Shown: positions 42,133 to 50,288 of the stretch, in pieces | Layout of the letters: the number at the start of each line of letters is the position of its first letter | How positions within the stretch are numbered: position 1 is the first letter of the stretch | Notes under the pieces: generated by a model | Seen by the model: the letters and a program-made list of their open reading frames with translations, nothing else | Databases searched by the model: none | Told to the model about the DNA's origin: nothing | Translations under genes and position numbers: made by a program | From: JBHIYN01 sp041984235 | Lineage (GTDB): Bacteria > Pseudomonadota > Gammaproteobacteria > Ga0077536 | Reading direction: 5' to 3' | Length of the DNA stretch: 64,000 nt | Assembly: GCA_041984235.1 (NCBI GenBank) | Contig: JBHIYN010000004.1 | Location: 310,001-374,000 of the forward strand

Positions 42133-42924
42133 ATGACCGACGATGCCATCGCGCAACGCGCGCAGGCGCTGTACGACGGGCACCGGGCGGGGCAACCCTT
42201 CCAGCCTTTTACCGGTGACGCGGCCATCACCTCGATTGCCGAGGCCTACGCCGTGCAGGCGGCCTACGTCGAGCTCGAGCGTGCCGCGCGCGGCGAAACC
42301 ATCGCCGGCTACAAGATCGGCCTTACCTCACCGCGCATGCAGGCGCTGCTCGGCATCGGCAGTCCGATCGCGGGCGTGGTCTTCGCCGGGCGCGTGTTCG
42401 GCAGCGGCCACGTCGCGCAGCTCTCGGCGCACGGGCAGCTCGGGCTCGAATGCGAGATCGCGGTGCGCCTGGGGCAGGACCTGCCGCCGCACGCCGCACC
42501 GTTCGACTTCGCCGCCGTCGCTGCCGCGGTCGAGGCGGTGGCGCCGGCCTTCGAACTGGTCGACGACCGCGCCGCCGACTATGCGCAGACCGACATCGGC
42601 TCGCTGATCGCCGACAATTCCTGGAACGCCGGCATCGTGCACGGCGAGTTCGTACGGTCGTGGCCGGATCTCGCGGCGGTCGAGGGCGTCGTCAGCCGCG
42701 ACGGCGTCGAGCTCGATCGCGGGCGCGGCGCCGACGTGCTCGGCCATCCCTTCGAGCCGCTGGTGTGGCTGGCCAATCACCTCGCGGCGTCGGCGCGCGG
42801 GCTGCGCGCGGGCGACATCGTCGCCACCGGCAGCATCGTGCCGACGCGCGCGCCGCAACACCCGGAGCACTGCGTGTTCCGCGTCGACGGCCTCGGCGAG
42901 GTCGCCGTCGAGGTGCGCCGCTGA
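42133..42924 (+). CDS. 2-keto-4-pentenoate hydratase (MhpD-like, FAH superfamily)
   Basis: 263 residues. Typical hydratase text: GYKIGLTSPRMQALLGIGSPIAGVVFA, then LGLECEIAVRLGQDLP (metal-binding Glu-x-Glu), PAFELVDDR and NSWNAGIVHG. Family members hydrate 2-hydroxypenta-2,4-dienoate after meta ring cleavage, or decarboxylate related acids. No other meta-pathway gene is adjacent. GGGAGCAACC precedes the ATG. Divergent from the Mo-enzyme operon and coupled to the next gene through a CTGA junction. Confidence 0.92.
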   Translation: MTDDAIAQRAQALYDGHRAGQPFQPFTGDAAITSIAEAYAVQAAYVELERAARGETIAGYKIGLTSPRMQALLGIGSPIAGVVFAGRVFGSGHVAQLSAHGQLGLECEIAVRLGQDLPPHAAPFDFAAVAAAVEAVAPAFELVDDRAADYAQTDIGSLIADNSWNAGIVHGEFVRSWPDLAAVEGVVSRDGVELDRGRGADVLGHPFEPLVWLANHLAASARGLRAGDIVATGSIVPTRAPQHPEHCVFRVDGLGEVAVEVRR

Positions 42925-43868
42925 GCGGGTCCGCGCCGATCGACTGCGCGCCGCTGGTCAACCGGCTGCGCAAGAACGCGCGGCATCTCGCGCGCTGGGC
43001 GCGGCGCGAGCAGCTCGAGGCGTGGCGCGTCTACGAGCGCGACATCCCCGAGTTTCCCTACGCCGTCGACCGCTACGGCGAGCGCCTGCACGTGCAGCTG
43101 TTCGACGGCAAGCGCGAGCTCGGCGACGAGGAGATTGCCGCCCACCTCGACGCCATCGCCGCTGCACTGGAGGTCGCGCCCGCGCACGTCGCGCTCAAGC
43201 TGCGCCGTCGCCAGCGCGGCCGCTCGCAGTACGAGAAGCTCGACGAGGCGGCACCCGACTTCGTCGTCCACGAACACGGCCTGGCCTTCGAGGTCAACCT
43301 CGGGCGTTACCTCGACACGGGCCTCTTCCTCGACCACCGCGAGACGCGCCGCCGGGTGCGCGAGGTGGCGGCCGGCCGCCGACTGCTCAACCTGTTTGCC
43401 TACACCGGCAGTTTCACCGTGCATGCGGCCGCCGGTGGTGCGAGCGCGACCGTGTCGGTCGATCTCTCGCGCACCTACCAGGCGTGGACCGCGCGCAACC
43501 TCGCGCTCAACGGCTTCGGCGGCGACGCGCGCCACCGCCTGGTCGCGGCCGACGTGCTGGTGTGGCTGGGTGAAGCGGCCGCCGCGCGCGAACGCTTCGA
43601 CCTCATCGTGCTCGACCCGCCGAGCTTCTCCAACTCCAAGCGCATGCAGTCGACCTTCGACGTACAGCGCGACCACGGTGCGCTGGTGCGGCGTACGGCC
43701 GGCCTGCTGGCGCCCGGTGGTACGCTGTACTTCTCCACCAACCGCCAGGGCTTTCGCCTCGACGCGGCACTGGAGCAGGAGCTTGCCATGACCGAGATCA
43801 CGCACCTCACGGTGCCGGAGGATTTCCGCCGCCAGCGGCCGCACCGCTGCTGGACGGTGAACGCATGA
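42921..43868 (+). CDS. RlmK-like class I rRNA methyltransferase, apparent CTG start
   Basis: 315 residues if started at CTG 42921. The product resembles the C-terminal (RlmK, m7G2069) half of RlmKL: NRLRKNARHLARWARREQLEAWRVYERDIPEFPYAVDRYG, then the PUA-like/methyltransferase core with LLNLFAYTGSFTVHAAAGGA and the catalytic LDPPSFSNSK. No ATG, GTG or TTG exists in frame before codon 58 or so, yet the conserved NRLRKN lies before it. The CTG has GAGG 7 nt upstream and overlaps the previous stop as CTGA, which supports non-canonical coupled initiation. Confidence 0.85.
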   Translation: MSGSAPIDCAPLVNRLRKNARHLARWARREQLEAWRVYERDIPEFPYAVDRYGERLHVQLFDGKRELGDEEIAAHLDAIAAALEVAPAHVALKLRRRQRGRSQYEKLDEAAPDFVVHEHGLAFEVNLGRYLDTGLFLDHRETRRRVREVAAGRRLLNLFAYTGSFTVHAAAGGASATVSVDLSRTYQAWTARNLALNGFGGDARHRLVAADVLVWLGEAAAARERFDLIVLDPPSFSNSKRMQSTFDVQRDHGALVRRTAGLLAPGGTLYFSTNRQGFRLDAALEQELAMTEITHLTVPEDFRRQRPHRCWTVNA

Positions 43869-44236
43869 GCCCGTTCGCAGCGCGCAGCGCGCGGTCCGGC
43901 CTGTTGTGGCTGGCGCTGGCCGCGGCGCCGCTCACCGGCACGGGCGCCGGACGCGAGGTCACCGGCATTGCCGACTGGCCGTGCACCGAATGGAGCGCGC
44001 GGCGTGCCGAGGACCGGCGCGTCGACGCGCCGCAGATGTGGCTGTCCGGCTTCATGACGGCACTGGCCGCCGCCTACCGCGTCGATGCCCTCGCCATCAT
44101 CGACGCGCCGACCCTGTTCGCGCGCATGGACGGCTACTGCGCCGAGCACCCCGACGAGCACGTCTCCACCGGCGCCCAGTGGCTGTTCCGCGAGCTACTG
44201 CAGGCGCTGCCCAAGGGCCCGCCCCGCCTGCTCTGA
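43865..44236 (+). CDS. small exported protein, two-Cys, unknown function
   Basis: 123 residues with a signal peptide (SGLLWLALAAAPLTGTGAG). The mature part has Cys in DWPCTEW and GYCAEHPDEHV, the pattern C-W ... WLSGFMTALAAA ... MDGYC-HP seen in a group of small periplasmic proteins with a helical, disulfide-closed core (HdeA- or Rap1a-like in appearance, not proven). The ATG overlaps the methyltransferase stop (ATGA). Its stop is 3 bp from a long hairpin. Confidence 0.7.
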   Translation: MSPFAARSARSGLLWLALAAAPLTGTGAGREVTGIADWPCTEWSARRAEDRRVDAPQMWLSGFMTALAAAYRVDALAIIDAPTLFARMDGYCAEHPDEHVSTGAQWLFRELLQALPKGPPRLL

Positions 44237-44238
44237 TA

Positions 44239-44320
44239 AAGGGGACATGCCACATTTGTAAGTTGTTGAATGGGAAGCATGGCTCCCATTCAACAACTTA
44301 CAAATGTGGCATGTCCCCTT
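44239..44320. repeat. perfect inverted repeat: 37-bp arms, 8-nt loop (REP/MITE-like)
   Basis: Arms 44239-44275 and 44284-44320 are exact reverse complements beginning AAGGGGACATGCCACATTTG. It fills the whole gap between two convergent genes and is much AT-richer than either. Its right end includes the first two bases of the neighbour's stop codon (TAA, 44321-44319). Sequences of the GGGGACA(T/G)..CCAC type are common near REP-associated transposases, from memory; no such transposase is in this window. As RNA it would act as a bidirectional terminator-like hairpin. Confidence 0.95.
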
Positions 44321-44702
44321 ATTCGTACATCGGGCGGCCGGCGGTGAGGCGTACCCAGCCGAACACCACGCGGTAGAGGATCCAGCACATGTTGGCGAGT
44401 AACACTGCGTAGCCGATCAGCACGAGGCTCAGCACCAGCCCGGTGAAGACCCACAGCAGGCCGAACCAGAACGTGCGCAGCTGCCAGCGGAAGTGCGACT
44501 CCAGCCAGGTGCCGCGGACGCTGTCACGGTTGATGTAATTGACCACGGCCGCGGCGATGAAGGTGATGCCGACGACCAGCGCCGCGGCCTGCAGCCCGTA
44601 GACGATCAGGGTCAGGGTCCTGGCGGACTCCAGCGCCGCCGCGTCGTCGGCGGGCGGGTCCGGCGGATCCGGCGGGGTGGGTCGGGGGATCGGATCGTTC
44701 AT
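44319..44702 (-). CDS. small integral membrane protein (DUF4870-like)
   Basis: 127 residues. A Pro/Asp-rich N-terminal tail (IPRPTPPDPPDPP) is followed by three hydrophobic segments; between the first two is NRDSVRGTWLESHFRWQLRTFWFGLLW, the 'HFRWQ..TFW' pattern of DUF4870-type proteins. Function unknown. The stop codon overlaps the 37-bp inverted repeat, so the last residues may have been altered when the repeat arrived. Confidence 0.75.
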   Translation of the reverse strand: MNDPIPRPTPPDPPDPPADDAAALESARTLTLIVYGLQAAALVVGITFIAAAVVNYINRDSVRGTWLESHFRWQLRTFWFGLLWVFTGLVLSLVLIGYAVLLANMCWILYRVVFGWVRLTAGRPMYE

Positions 44703-44765
44703 GGGCGCTCCTCGTGCCGGCCGGCTAATCTCGCATGCTCCGCGCGCGCCGCCAATCGCGCACCG

Positions 44766-46004
44766 TCACAGCTCCAGGTAGCGGCGCGGGTGACGTGCGG
44801 CAATCTGGGCCATCACGATCTCGGGCTCGCGGTAGCGCGCGTGCGCGGCGCGCTCGGCGTCGTCGGCCGGCGGCACGCCGTCGAGGTAGCAGCCGAGGCG
44901 GGCGCTGTGCGCGACCGTGGCGCGGCCGTAGGCCAGGCGCTCGTCCGCCCAGCGTGCGAGCGCGGCATCGAAGGCCGCGCCGCGCCGCTCGAACACGCGG
45001 GCCAGGGTCGCCGCGTCCTCGGCGGCCTTGGACACGCCCAGGCCGACGTGCGGGCGCGCGGTGAACGCCGCGTCGCCGATCATCATCACCCGGCCGTTGG
45101 CGATCTGCGTGCTGGCGAGCTCCTGGATCGGCTGCAGGAAGGGTCGCGGGGTGGCCGCGATCGCGGCCCGCAGCGGTGGCGCCATGAGCCGCTCGGCGTC
45201 GGCGCGCATGGCGGTGATGACCTCGTCGCGGATGAGGTGATGCGGAATGCCGCCCGGGTAGAAGGCGCCGTCGCTGCCGGTCAGCAGGTCGCGCAGCACC
45301 GTCGCCTCCGGCGCCGGCCGGTACCAGACCCAGTTCAGCCAGCGCTCGCCGGGCGCCACGCTGTCGCCGGGGCCGGCCACCAGGTAGCCCAGCATGTGCT
45401 CACCCGGCGGCAGGCAGAGCATGAAGCGGCCCTCGACGAACGCGCGCACGTTCGCCGGCAGGTCGGCCTCGGCGGCCAGGCCGCGCCAGGCGGCATAGCC
45501 GGCGTAACGCACCGCTGCCGGCGCCATCACCCGCTCGCGCACGGTGGAGCGCATGCCGTCGGCGCCGATCAGGTAGTCGCCGCGTTCCCGCGCGCCGTCG
45601 GCGAAAGCCGCGCTCACGCCTTCGGCGTCCTGCACGACGTCCTCCACGCTGGTGCCGAGGTGGTAATGGGCGTCCGGGAAGCGCTCGCGCAGCAGGCGAT
45701 AGAGCAGGCCCCAGCTCGTCATGAGTTGCGGCATCGCGTAGCGGCCGAGCACGTTACCGTCGCGGTCGAGGAACACGCGTCCGCGCGCTTCCACCGCCAC
45801 CTCGTGCTCGAGCTCGATGCCGGCCTGGGCAAAGGCGGCGTAGAGCTCGTCGTGCGTGGTGATGCCGGCGCCGCGGCTGGCCAGTGCTTCGCCGGCGCGC
45901 TCGTAGATGTCGACCCGCCAGCCGGCGCGGCTCAGCAGGACACCGGCGAAGAGGCCGGCGATGGAGCCGCCGATGATGAGAATACGGCCGTGCGTTGCGC
46001 TCAT
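44766..46004 (-). CDS. FAD-dependent aromatic hydroxylase (2,6-dihydroxypyridine 3-hydroxylase-like)
   Basis: 412 residues. FAD motifs: ILIIGGSIAGLFAGVLLSRAG at the N-terminus, YLIGADGMRSTVRE (DG motif) and IGDAAFTARPHVGLGVSKAAEDA (GD motif). The ARPH-x-G-x-x-KAAEDA block is characteristic of the dihydroxypyridine hydroxylase branch of PHBH-type enzymes. It hydroxylates an activated (hetero)aromatic ring using NAD(P)H and O2. Start at MSATHGR; the longer frame adds a non-conserved leader. No other ring-degradation gene adjoins it. Confidence 0.9.
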   Translation of the reverse strand: MSATHGRILIIGGSIAGLFAGVLLSRAGWRVDIYERAGEALASRGAGITTHDELYAAFAQAGIELEHEVAVEARGRVFLDRDGNVLGRYAMPQLMTSWGLLYRLLRERFPDAHYHLGTSVEDVVQDAEGVSAAFADGARERGDYLIGADGMRSTVRERVMAPAAVRYAGYAAWRGLAAEADLPANVRAFVEGRFMLCLPPGEHMLGYLVAGPGDSVAPGERWLNWVWYRPAPEATVLRDLLTGSDGAFYPGGIPHHLIRDEVITAMRADAERLMAPPLRAAIAATPRPFLQPIQELASTQIANGRVMMIGDAAFTARPHVGLGVSKAAEDAATLARVFERRGAAFDAALARWADERLAYGRATVAHSARLGCYLDGVPPADDAERAAHARYREPEIVMAQIAARHPRRYLEL

Positions 46005-46238
46005 GAGTCTCGGGATAGCCGTGATGCGGCCGCGTCCGGCCCGTGGCACGCATGCTAACCGATTGCATGCACCGGCTGCGGAGATGCCCCGGGCCGGGTA
46101 GACGGCACGCTTCGCCCGGCATTTCCGGGTAGACTACGCGCCAGCGGCTGCGCCGCGCCCGCCGGCCTCACGACGACCGGCAGCCGACGCGAGCCTGCCG
46201 TACCCGCGCCCACTGCGCGACCCGGAGACCGAGGCCTG

Positions 46239-46922
46239 ATGATCCCAGTGTGTGCCCGCTACCTGCTGCTGGCCGTGCTCGCCGCACCGCTCGCCGGCGA
46301 GGCCGCCATTGTGCTGGCCAACGATCTCGGCCTGCCCGGCTCGGCCGACGGCTTCAATCTCACGCAGGACACCAGCACCGGCCTCGAGTGGCTCGACCTG
46401 GATGTCAGCGTCGGTCGCAGCTTTGCCGATCTGAGCGGCGCCGACGGCACTGACGAGTTTGCCCCCGGCGGCGACTTCGAAGGCTTCCGTTACGCCACCC
46501 GCCTCGAGCTGACCGGCGCGACGGGCGCCGCGCAGGCCGACAGCCTGTACAAGAGTCTCGGCATTCCGCCGTCCGGTTTTACCTCGCCGAGCGGCTACGC
46601 GTTGGCACGCGCGCTGATCACCGTGGCCGGTTGCTTCGGCAGCTGCGCCGAGTACGGTTACAGCAATGGCACCCTGCTCGACGACGACGGCGTGACGCCG
46701 GGCCAGGCCTCGATGGAAGCCTTCCTGTTCGGCACCAACTACGGCCAGTCGGTGCCGTTCGGGTCGCCATCGCTGTTCCCGCCCAACGACGCCTTCGCCC
46801 TGCTCAGCGGCAACTGGCTGGTGCGCGATATCGCCGCCGTGCCGCTGCCCGCGCCGGCCTGGCTGCTGTTCGCCAGTTGCGCGCTGCTGACCCGGCGCGT
46901 CCGCCCCGCCCGCGCGCGCTGA
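46239..46922 (+). CDS. secreted VPLPA-CTERM (PEP-CTERM-like) protein
   Basis: 227 residues. An N-terminal signal peptide (YLLLAVLAAPLAGEAA) and, at the other end, the sorting signal VPLPAPAWLLFASCALLTRR: VPLPA, a hydrophobic helix and an Arg-rich tail. Exosortases recognise this class (TIGR03370). The middle has DTSTGLEWLDLDVSVGRSFADL, common in such proteins, and one CFGSC disulfide-like pair. Should be exported, cut and released or anchored at the surface with exopolysaccharide. No exosortase gene is in the window. Confidence 0.85.
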   Translation: MIPVCARYLLLAVLAAPLAGEAAIVLANDLGLPGSADGFNLTQDTSTGLEWLDLDVSVGRSFADLSGADGTDEFAPGGDFEGFRYATRLELTGATGAAQADSLYKSLGIPPSGFTSPSGYALARALITVAGCFGSCAEYGYSNGTLLDDDGVTPGQASMEAFLFGTNYGQSVPFGSPSLFPPNDAFALLSGNWLVRDIAAVPLPAPAWLLFASCALLTRRVRPARAR

Positions 46923-46953
46923 GCCCGCTGCCGGCGCCGCGGCGCGGCGGCGG

Positions 46954-47835
46954 TCAGGCCAGCAAGCGCGCGCAGTCGTCGAGCGCGTTCAGCACGCTGC
47001 GCTCGTCGCCGGGCGGCAGGGCGAGGATGGCGCGCGTGGCGCCGGTGTCGCGCGCCTTCGCGAGGGCTTCGGTGGTGGGCATGTCCGCGCCGAGGAAGAA
47101 CAGCGAGACGTCCAGCGTCGCCGGATCGCGTCCCAGCGCACGCATGCGCGCATGCACGTCGGCGATGCTGGCGCGGGTCGCGTCGACGTCGAAGGTCAGC
47201 GGCAGCCAGCCGTCACCGTCGCGCGCGACCTGGGCCCGTCCGAACGGCGTGTCCAGGGTGCCGAGCACCACCGGCGGGCCCTGCGGCGCCAGCGGCTTGG
47301 GATACTGCCAGCTCTCGCCGAACTGCACGAACTCGCCGGCGAAGCTCGCACGGTCCTCGCGCCACAGCGTGCGCACGGCGGCCAGGCGCTCGCGCAGCTC
47401 GCGCCAGCGATCGGCGAAGCGCACGCCGTGGTGACCCATCTCGACCACGTGCCAGCCGGCGCCGATGCCGAAGATGAAACGGCCTTCGCTGAGGCGGTCC
47501 AGCGTCGCCACGTGCTTGGCCAGCGTGATCGGGTGGTACTGGTTGACCAGGCAGATGCAGGTGCCGAGGCGCAGCCGCGAGGTCACCGCCGCGGCGGCCG
47601 CCAGGCTGGTGAAGGGATCCGCCATGTGGCGGTACTCCTCGGGCAGGAAGAAGGTGCCGGTGCCGGCCAGCGGCATGCCGGTCTCCGGGTCTGCCGGCTC
47701 GCCCGGCCCGGGTACCGGGATGTGCGAATGCTCCGGCACCCACAGCGATTCGAAGCCGCGTTCCTCGGCGGCGCGGGCGAGTGTGTCGAGGCGCAGGGTG
47801 TACTCGGTGTTGAAGGAGAACAGGCCGATGTGCAT
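46954..47835 (-). CDS. TIGR03619-type F420/FMN luciferase-like oxidoreductase (copy A)
   Basis: 293 residues. Starts MHIGLFSFNTEYTLRLDTLARAAEERGFESLWVPEHSHIP, the TIGR03619/LLM class F420-dependent opening; further marks are HPITLAKHVATLDRLSEGRFIFGIGAGW, and WRELRERLAAVRTLW. Cofactor may be F420 or FMN; many proteobacterial relatives probably use FMN. About 4 kb away is a paralogue (50911) with the same FSFNTEYT opening. Substrate unknown. Confidence 0.88.
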   Translation of the reverse strand: MHIGLFSFNTEYTLRLDTLARAAEERGFESLWVPEHSHIPVPGPGEPADPETGMPLAGTGTFFLPEEYRHMADPFTSLAAAAAVTSRLRLGTCICLVNQYHPITLAKHVATLDRLSEGRFIFGIGAGWHVVEMGHHGVRFADRWRELRERLAAVRTLWREDRASFAGEFVQFGESWQYPKPLAPQGPPVVLGTLDTPFGRAQVARDGDGWLPLTFDVDATRASIADVHARMRALGRDPATLDVSLFFLGADMPTTEALAKARDTGATRAILALPPGDERSVLNALDDCARLLA

Positions 47836-47909
47836 GGCGGGTCAGGGCTCCGCGGAGGTGGGGTTCGGTGGCCAGCATACGTCGCCTGCGCGCAGCGACC
47901 GGAATCGCG

Positions 47910-48116
47910 TCATGTGCCGGGCCCGCGCCGCAGGCGAAAGCCGAACGGGGCGAGCAGCAGGTAGAGCGCGCTCACGACTGCCGCCGCGTGCGCGGCGAGC
48001 ATGACGAAGCGGCGTGGTTTGCCCGGCAGATCGGCGAGCAGGCCGGAGAAGATCAGCACCAGGCTCGCGGCCAGCAGCACCGCGGCGAACACGTACGGCC
48101 AGCCGACGCGCGTCAT
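47910..48116 (-). CDS. small two-helix membrane protein
   Basis: 68 residues from MTRVGWP. Two hydrophobic helices (YVFAAVLLAASLVLIFSGLLA and LAAHAAAVVSALYLLLAPF) joined by a basic loop (DLPGKPRRFV), basic C-terminus. The ATG overlaps the VOC gene stop (ATGA), the main reason to believe it is translated. No family recognised. Confidence 0.6.
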   Translation of the reverse strand: MTRVGWPYVFAAVLLAASLVLIFSGLLADLPGKPRRFVMLAAHAAAVVSALYLLLAPFGFRLRRGPGT

Positions 48117-48505
48117 TCCGGCTCGTGGCAGGCCACGCACAGCTTGTTGCCGTCCGGGTCACGGAAGTAGGCGCCGTAGTAATGCGCGTGGTAGTGCGGG
48201 CGCAGGCCGGGCGCGCCCTCGCAGCGGCCGCCGTGGGCGAGGGCGGCGGCGTGCGCGGCGCGCACCGCCGCGCGCTCCGTCGCCAGCAGCGCGACCATCT
48301 GCCCGTTGCCGGCGGCGTGCGGCTGGCCGTCCCATGGCCGGCCGATCACCAGCAGCGGGCGCGTGCCGCCGGCGCTGTGCCAGCCGGCCCAGGGCGTGGC
48401 GTCGTCGCGGAAGCGCTGCGCCAGGCCGAGCGTGTCGAGCACTGCACCGTAGAACGCGCAGGCGCGTTCGAAATCGCTCACCCCGATGTAGACGTGCGAG
48501 AACAC
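48113..48505 (-). CDS. VOC family (glyoxalase-like) protein
   Basis: 130 residues from a GTG (VFSHVYIGVSDFERACAFY), which has GAGG about 7 nt upstream; a Met further upstream lies inside a repeat and is not used. One VOC module: HVYIGVSDFERACAFYGAVLDTLG and AYFRDPDGNKLCVACHEPE, with His4 and the Pro-Asp-Gly-Asn-Lys turn. COG0346-type lactoylglutathione-lyase relatives. Function unassigned. The gene's 5' side abuts an imperfect palindromic element. Confidence 0.8.
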   Translation of the reverse strand: MFSHVYIGVSDFERACAFYGAVLDTLGLAQRFRDDATPWAGWHSAGGTRPLLVIGRPWDGQPHAAGNGQMVALLATERAAVRAAHAAALAHGGRCEGAPGLRPHYHAHYYGAYFRDPDGNKLCVACHEPE

Positions 48506-48512
48506 CGAACCT

Positions 48513-48661
48513 CTAGCAGGCTGATGCGGAACTACTGCGGAGGCCGTGGGCGGCGTTGCGGGTTCGGCGGCACGCCTCATTTGGCAACCTGAACTCCGGT
48601 CCTCGCCTCGCCCGCGCCTTGCCCACGACCTTCCTCGCTACGTTCTGCATCACCCTGCTAA
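48513..48661. repeat. imperfect palindromic element of about 150 bp (MITE-like)
   Basis: Left end CTAGCAGGCTGATGCGGAAC and the reverse complement of the right end agree at 17 of 20 positions. Similarity continues inward (CTACTGCGGAGGCCGTGGGC against GTAGCGAGGAAGGTCGTGGGC), so the whole element could fold into one long hairpin. It fills the gap between the VOC gene and the DUF2238 gene; the stop codon (TAG) of the DUF2238 gene is the last three bases of the element. No transposase inside. Confidence 0.75.
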
Positions 48662-49299
48662 CGCTCCCCCCGGCGCGCCGGCATTACGCCCAGCCGTTCA
48701 ATCTGGCGGTCGTGCACGCGCGCCAGGGTGAGCAGCGCGAGCAGGGCGCCGGTCAGCGCCATGAACATGTCCGCCTGGGTGTCCCACGGATCGCCCTGGG
48801 TACCGAGGAAGTCCTCCGCGCCCTGCCCCAGCACCAGCGCGCCGGCCCATTCGATCAGCTCGTAGCCGGCGCTGATGGCGAGCGCGATGCACACGACCAG
48901 GAAGTGCAGCATCGCGCGGCCGCGCACCCAGGCGCCGCGCAGCAGGATCTCGCGCGCCGCCAGCGCCGGCACGAAGCCCTGGAAGAAATGGCCGATGCGA
49001 TCGTAGGGATTACGCTCCAGCGCGAGCAGGTCCTGCAGCGCAAAGCCCAGCGGCACCCGCGCGTAGGTGTAGGCGCCGCCCAGGATCAGCACCAGCGCGT
49101 GCAGCGCGATGCCGGCGTAGAGCAGCGTCGTCAGCGGCATGCGGCGGTAGGTCGCCCACAGCAGCGGCACCACGATCACGACCGGCAGCACCTCCAGCCA
49201 CCAGGTCAGGCGGTCGTGCGGCGCGATGCCGGACAGCGCCAGCGCGGCCAGCACCAGCGCGGCGGTGGTGAGCAGCGGCAGCGCGCGCGGATCGCTCAT
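48658..49299 (-). CDS. DUF2238 (YjdF) family membrane protein
   Basis: 213 residues with about six hydrophobic helices. Family-specific text: NPYDRIGHFFQGFVPALAAREILLR, SAGYELIEWAGALVLGQGAEDFLGTQGDPWDTQADMF, with conserved acidic residues in the membrane. Function unknown. The stop codon is provided by the border of the palindromic element, so the last residues (ARRGER) may be non-native. Coupled to the upstream membrane protein by an ATGA overlap. Confidence 0.85.
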   Translation of the reverse strand: MSDPRALPLLTTAALVLAALALSGIAPHDRLTWWLEVLPVVIVVPLLWATYRRMPLTTLLYAGIALHALVLILGGAYTYARVPLGFALQDLLALERNPYDRIGHFFQGFVPALAAREILLRGAWVRGRAMLHFLVVCIALAISAGYELIEWAGALVLGQGAEDFLGTQGDPWDTQADMFMALTGALLALLTLARVHDRQIERLGVMPARRGER

Positions 49300-49712
49300 G
49301 CCGCGGTGTCGGCGGCGGCGGCCCGGCGCAGCCGTTTCTGCTCGCGGAACCAGGTATGCGTCGGTGGCAGCAGGAGCAGCACGGCGATGGCCGCGCCGAG
49401 CACGATCTGCAGCCAGAAGTTCACCGTGACGACGCCGTGGTGCACCACCTCCGGGTTGGGCCCGCCACTGTTCATGACAAGCCCGGCGACCAGCAGCACC
49501 ACGAACAGGTAGCGTGCCCAGTTGCGGCCTCGATCGATGGCGTAGGCGAAAGCGAGCTGCAGGCCGACGGCAATCAGCATGCCCACCGCGAACGCGCCGC
49601 GCGCGAACTCGGGAGGCGCGTGGATGACGTTGACCACGCCGGCGATCAGCGAGAGCACCACGCCGAGCAGGATCAGCAGCAGCGCGGCGACCAGCGTGCG
49701 GGGTTTGTTCAT
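49296..49712 (-). CDS. four-helix membrane protein, unknown function
   Basis: 138 residues with four hydrophobic segments (LVAALLLILLGVVLSLIAGV, FAVGMLIAVGLQLAFAYAI, YLFVVLLVAGLVM, FWLQIVLGAAIAVLLLL) and a basic tail ending WFREQKRLRR. Resembles small 'DUF6404/YrdB-like' proteins only in outline; not assigned. GGAGAGAAG before the ATG fixes the start. Its TGA overlaps the DUF2238 ATG, so both are one operon. Confidence 0.7.
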   Translation of the reverse strand: MNKPRTLVAALLLILLGVVLSLIAGVVNVIHAPPEFARGAFAVGMLIAVGLQLAFAYAIDRGRNWARYLFVVLLVAGLVMNSGGPNPEVVHHGVVTVNFWLQIVLGAAIAVLLLLPPTHTWFREQKRLRRAAAADTAA

Positions 49713-49759
49713 CGGCTTCTCTCCGTTGGTTGTCACGCGGTGCAGAGGATCTGCGCCAG

Positions 49760-50269
49760 TCAGTCGCTGCCGCCGCACGGCCGCACCCAGCGCTGCTCGA
49801 CCACCTCGCTGCCCCAGCGCGAGCCGCTCGCTTCCCCGGCCAGCGTGAAGCCGGCCTGCTCGTAGAGGTGGCGCGCCTGCTCGAGTCCGCGGAAGGTCCA
49901 CAGGTAGGTCTGCGGGTAGCGCTGACGGTCGCAGAAAGCGAGTGCGCACGCCAGCAGGCGCCGGCCCGCGCCGCTGCCGCGCAGCGCGTCGGAGGCGATG
50001 AACCAGCGCAGGTGGGCGCCGGCGTCCGCCACGGCGATGCCGTCGATGGCGATGGCGGCCTCGATGCGGCCGTCGCGCGCGAGGTGCCACAGCCCGTCCC
50101 GGCCGGCGTCGTAGCGGCCGAGGAACTCCGCCATGTCCTGCGCCACGGTGCGTTCGAAGGCCGTACCGAAGCCCCAGTGGCGAGCGTAGTAGTCGGCGTG
50201 CAGCTCGGTCACCCGGCCGAGGATCCCGGGCACGTAGCCGCAGGCGGGGGCGTCGCCGGCGTTCGTCAC
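49760..50269 (-). CDS. GNAT family N-acetyltransferase
   Basis: 169 residues from a GTG at 50269 (VTNAGDA); an alternative GTG at 50222 would lose the conserved YVPGILGRVTELHADYYARHWGFG opening shared with MarR-linked GNATs. Acetyl-CoA loop motif A: LRGSGAGRRLLACALAFC, followed by LYEQAGFTLAGE. Target unknown. Lies 20 bp after the GFA-type gene and may be co-transcribed. Confidence 0.85.
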   Translation of the reverse strand: MTNAGDAPACGYVPGILGRVTELHADYYARHWGFGTAFERTVAQDMAEFLGRYDAGRDGLWHLARDGRIEAAIAIDGIAVADAGAHLRWFIASDALRGSGAGRRLLACALAFCDRQRYPQTYLWTFRGLEQARHLYEQAGFTLAGEASGSRWGSEVVEQRWVRPCGGSD

Positions 50270-50288
50270 GACCCGGGTGCGCGGCGGC

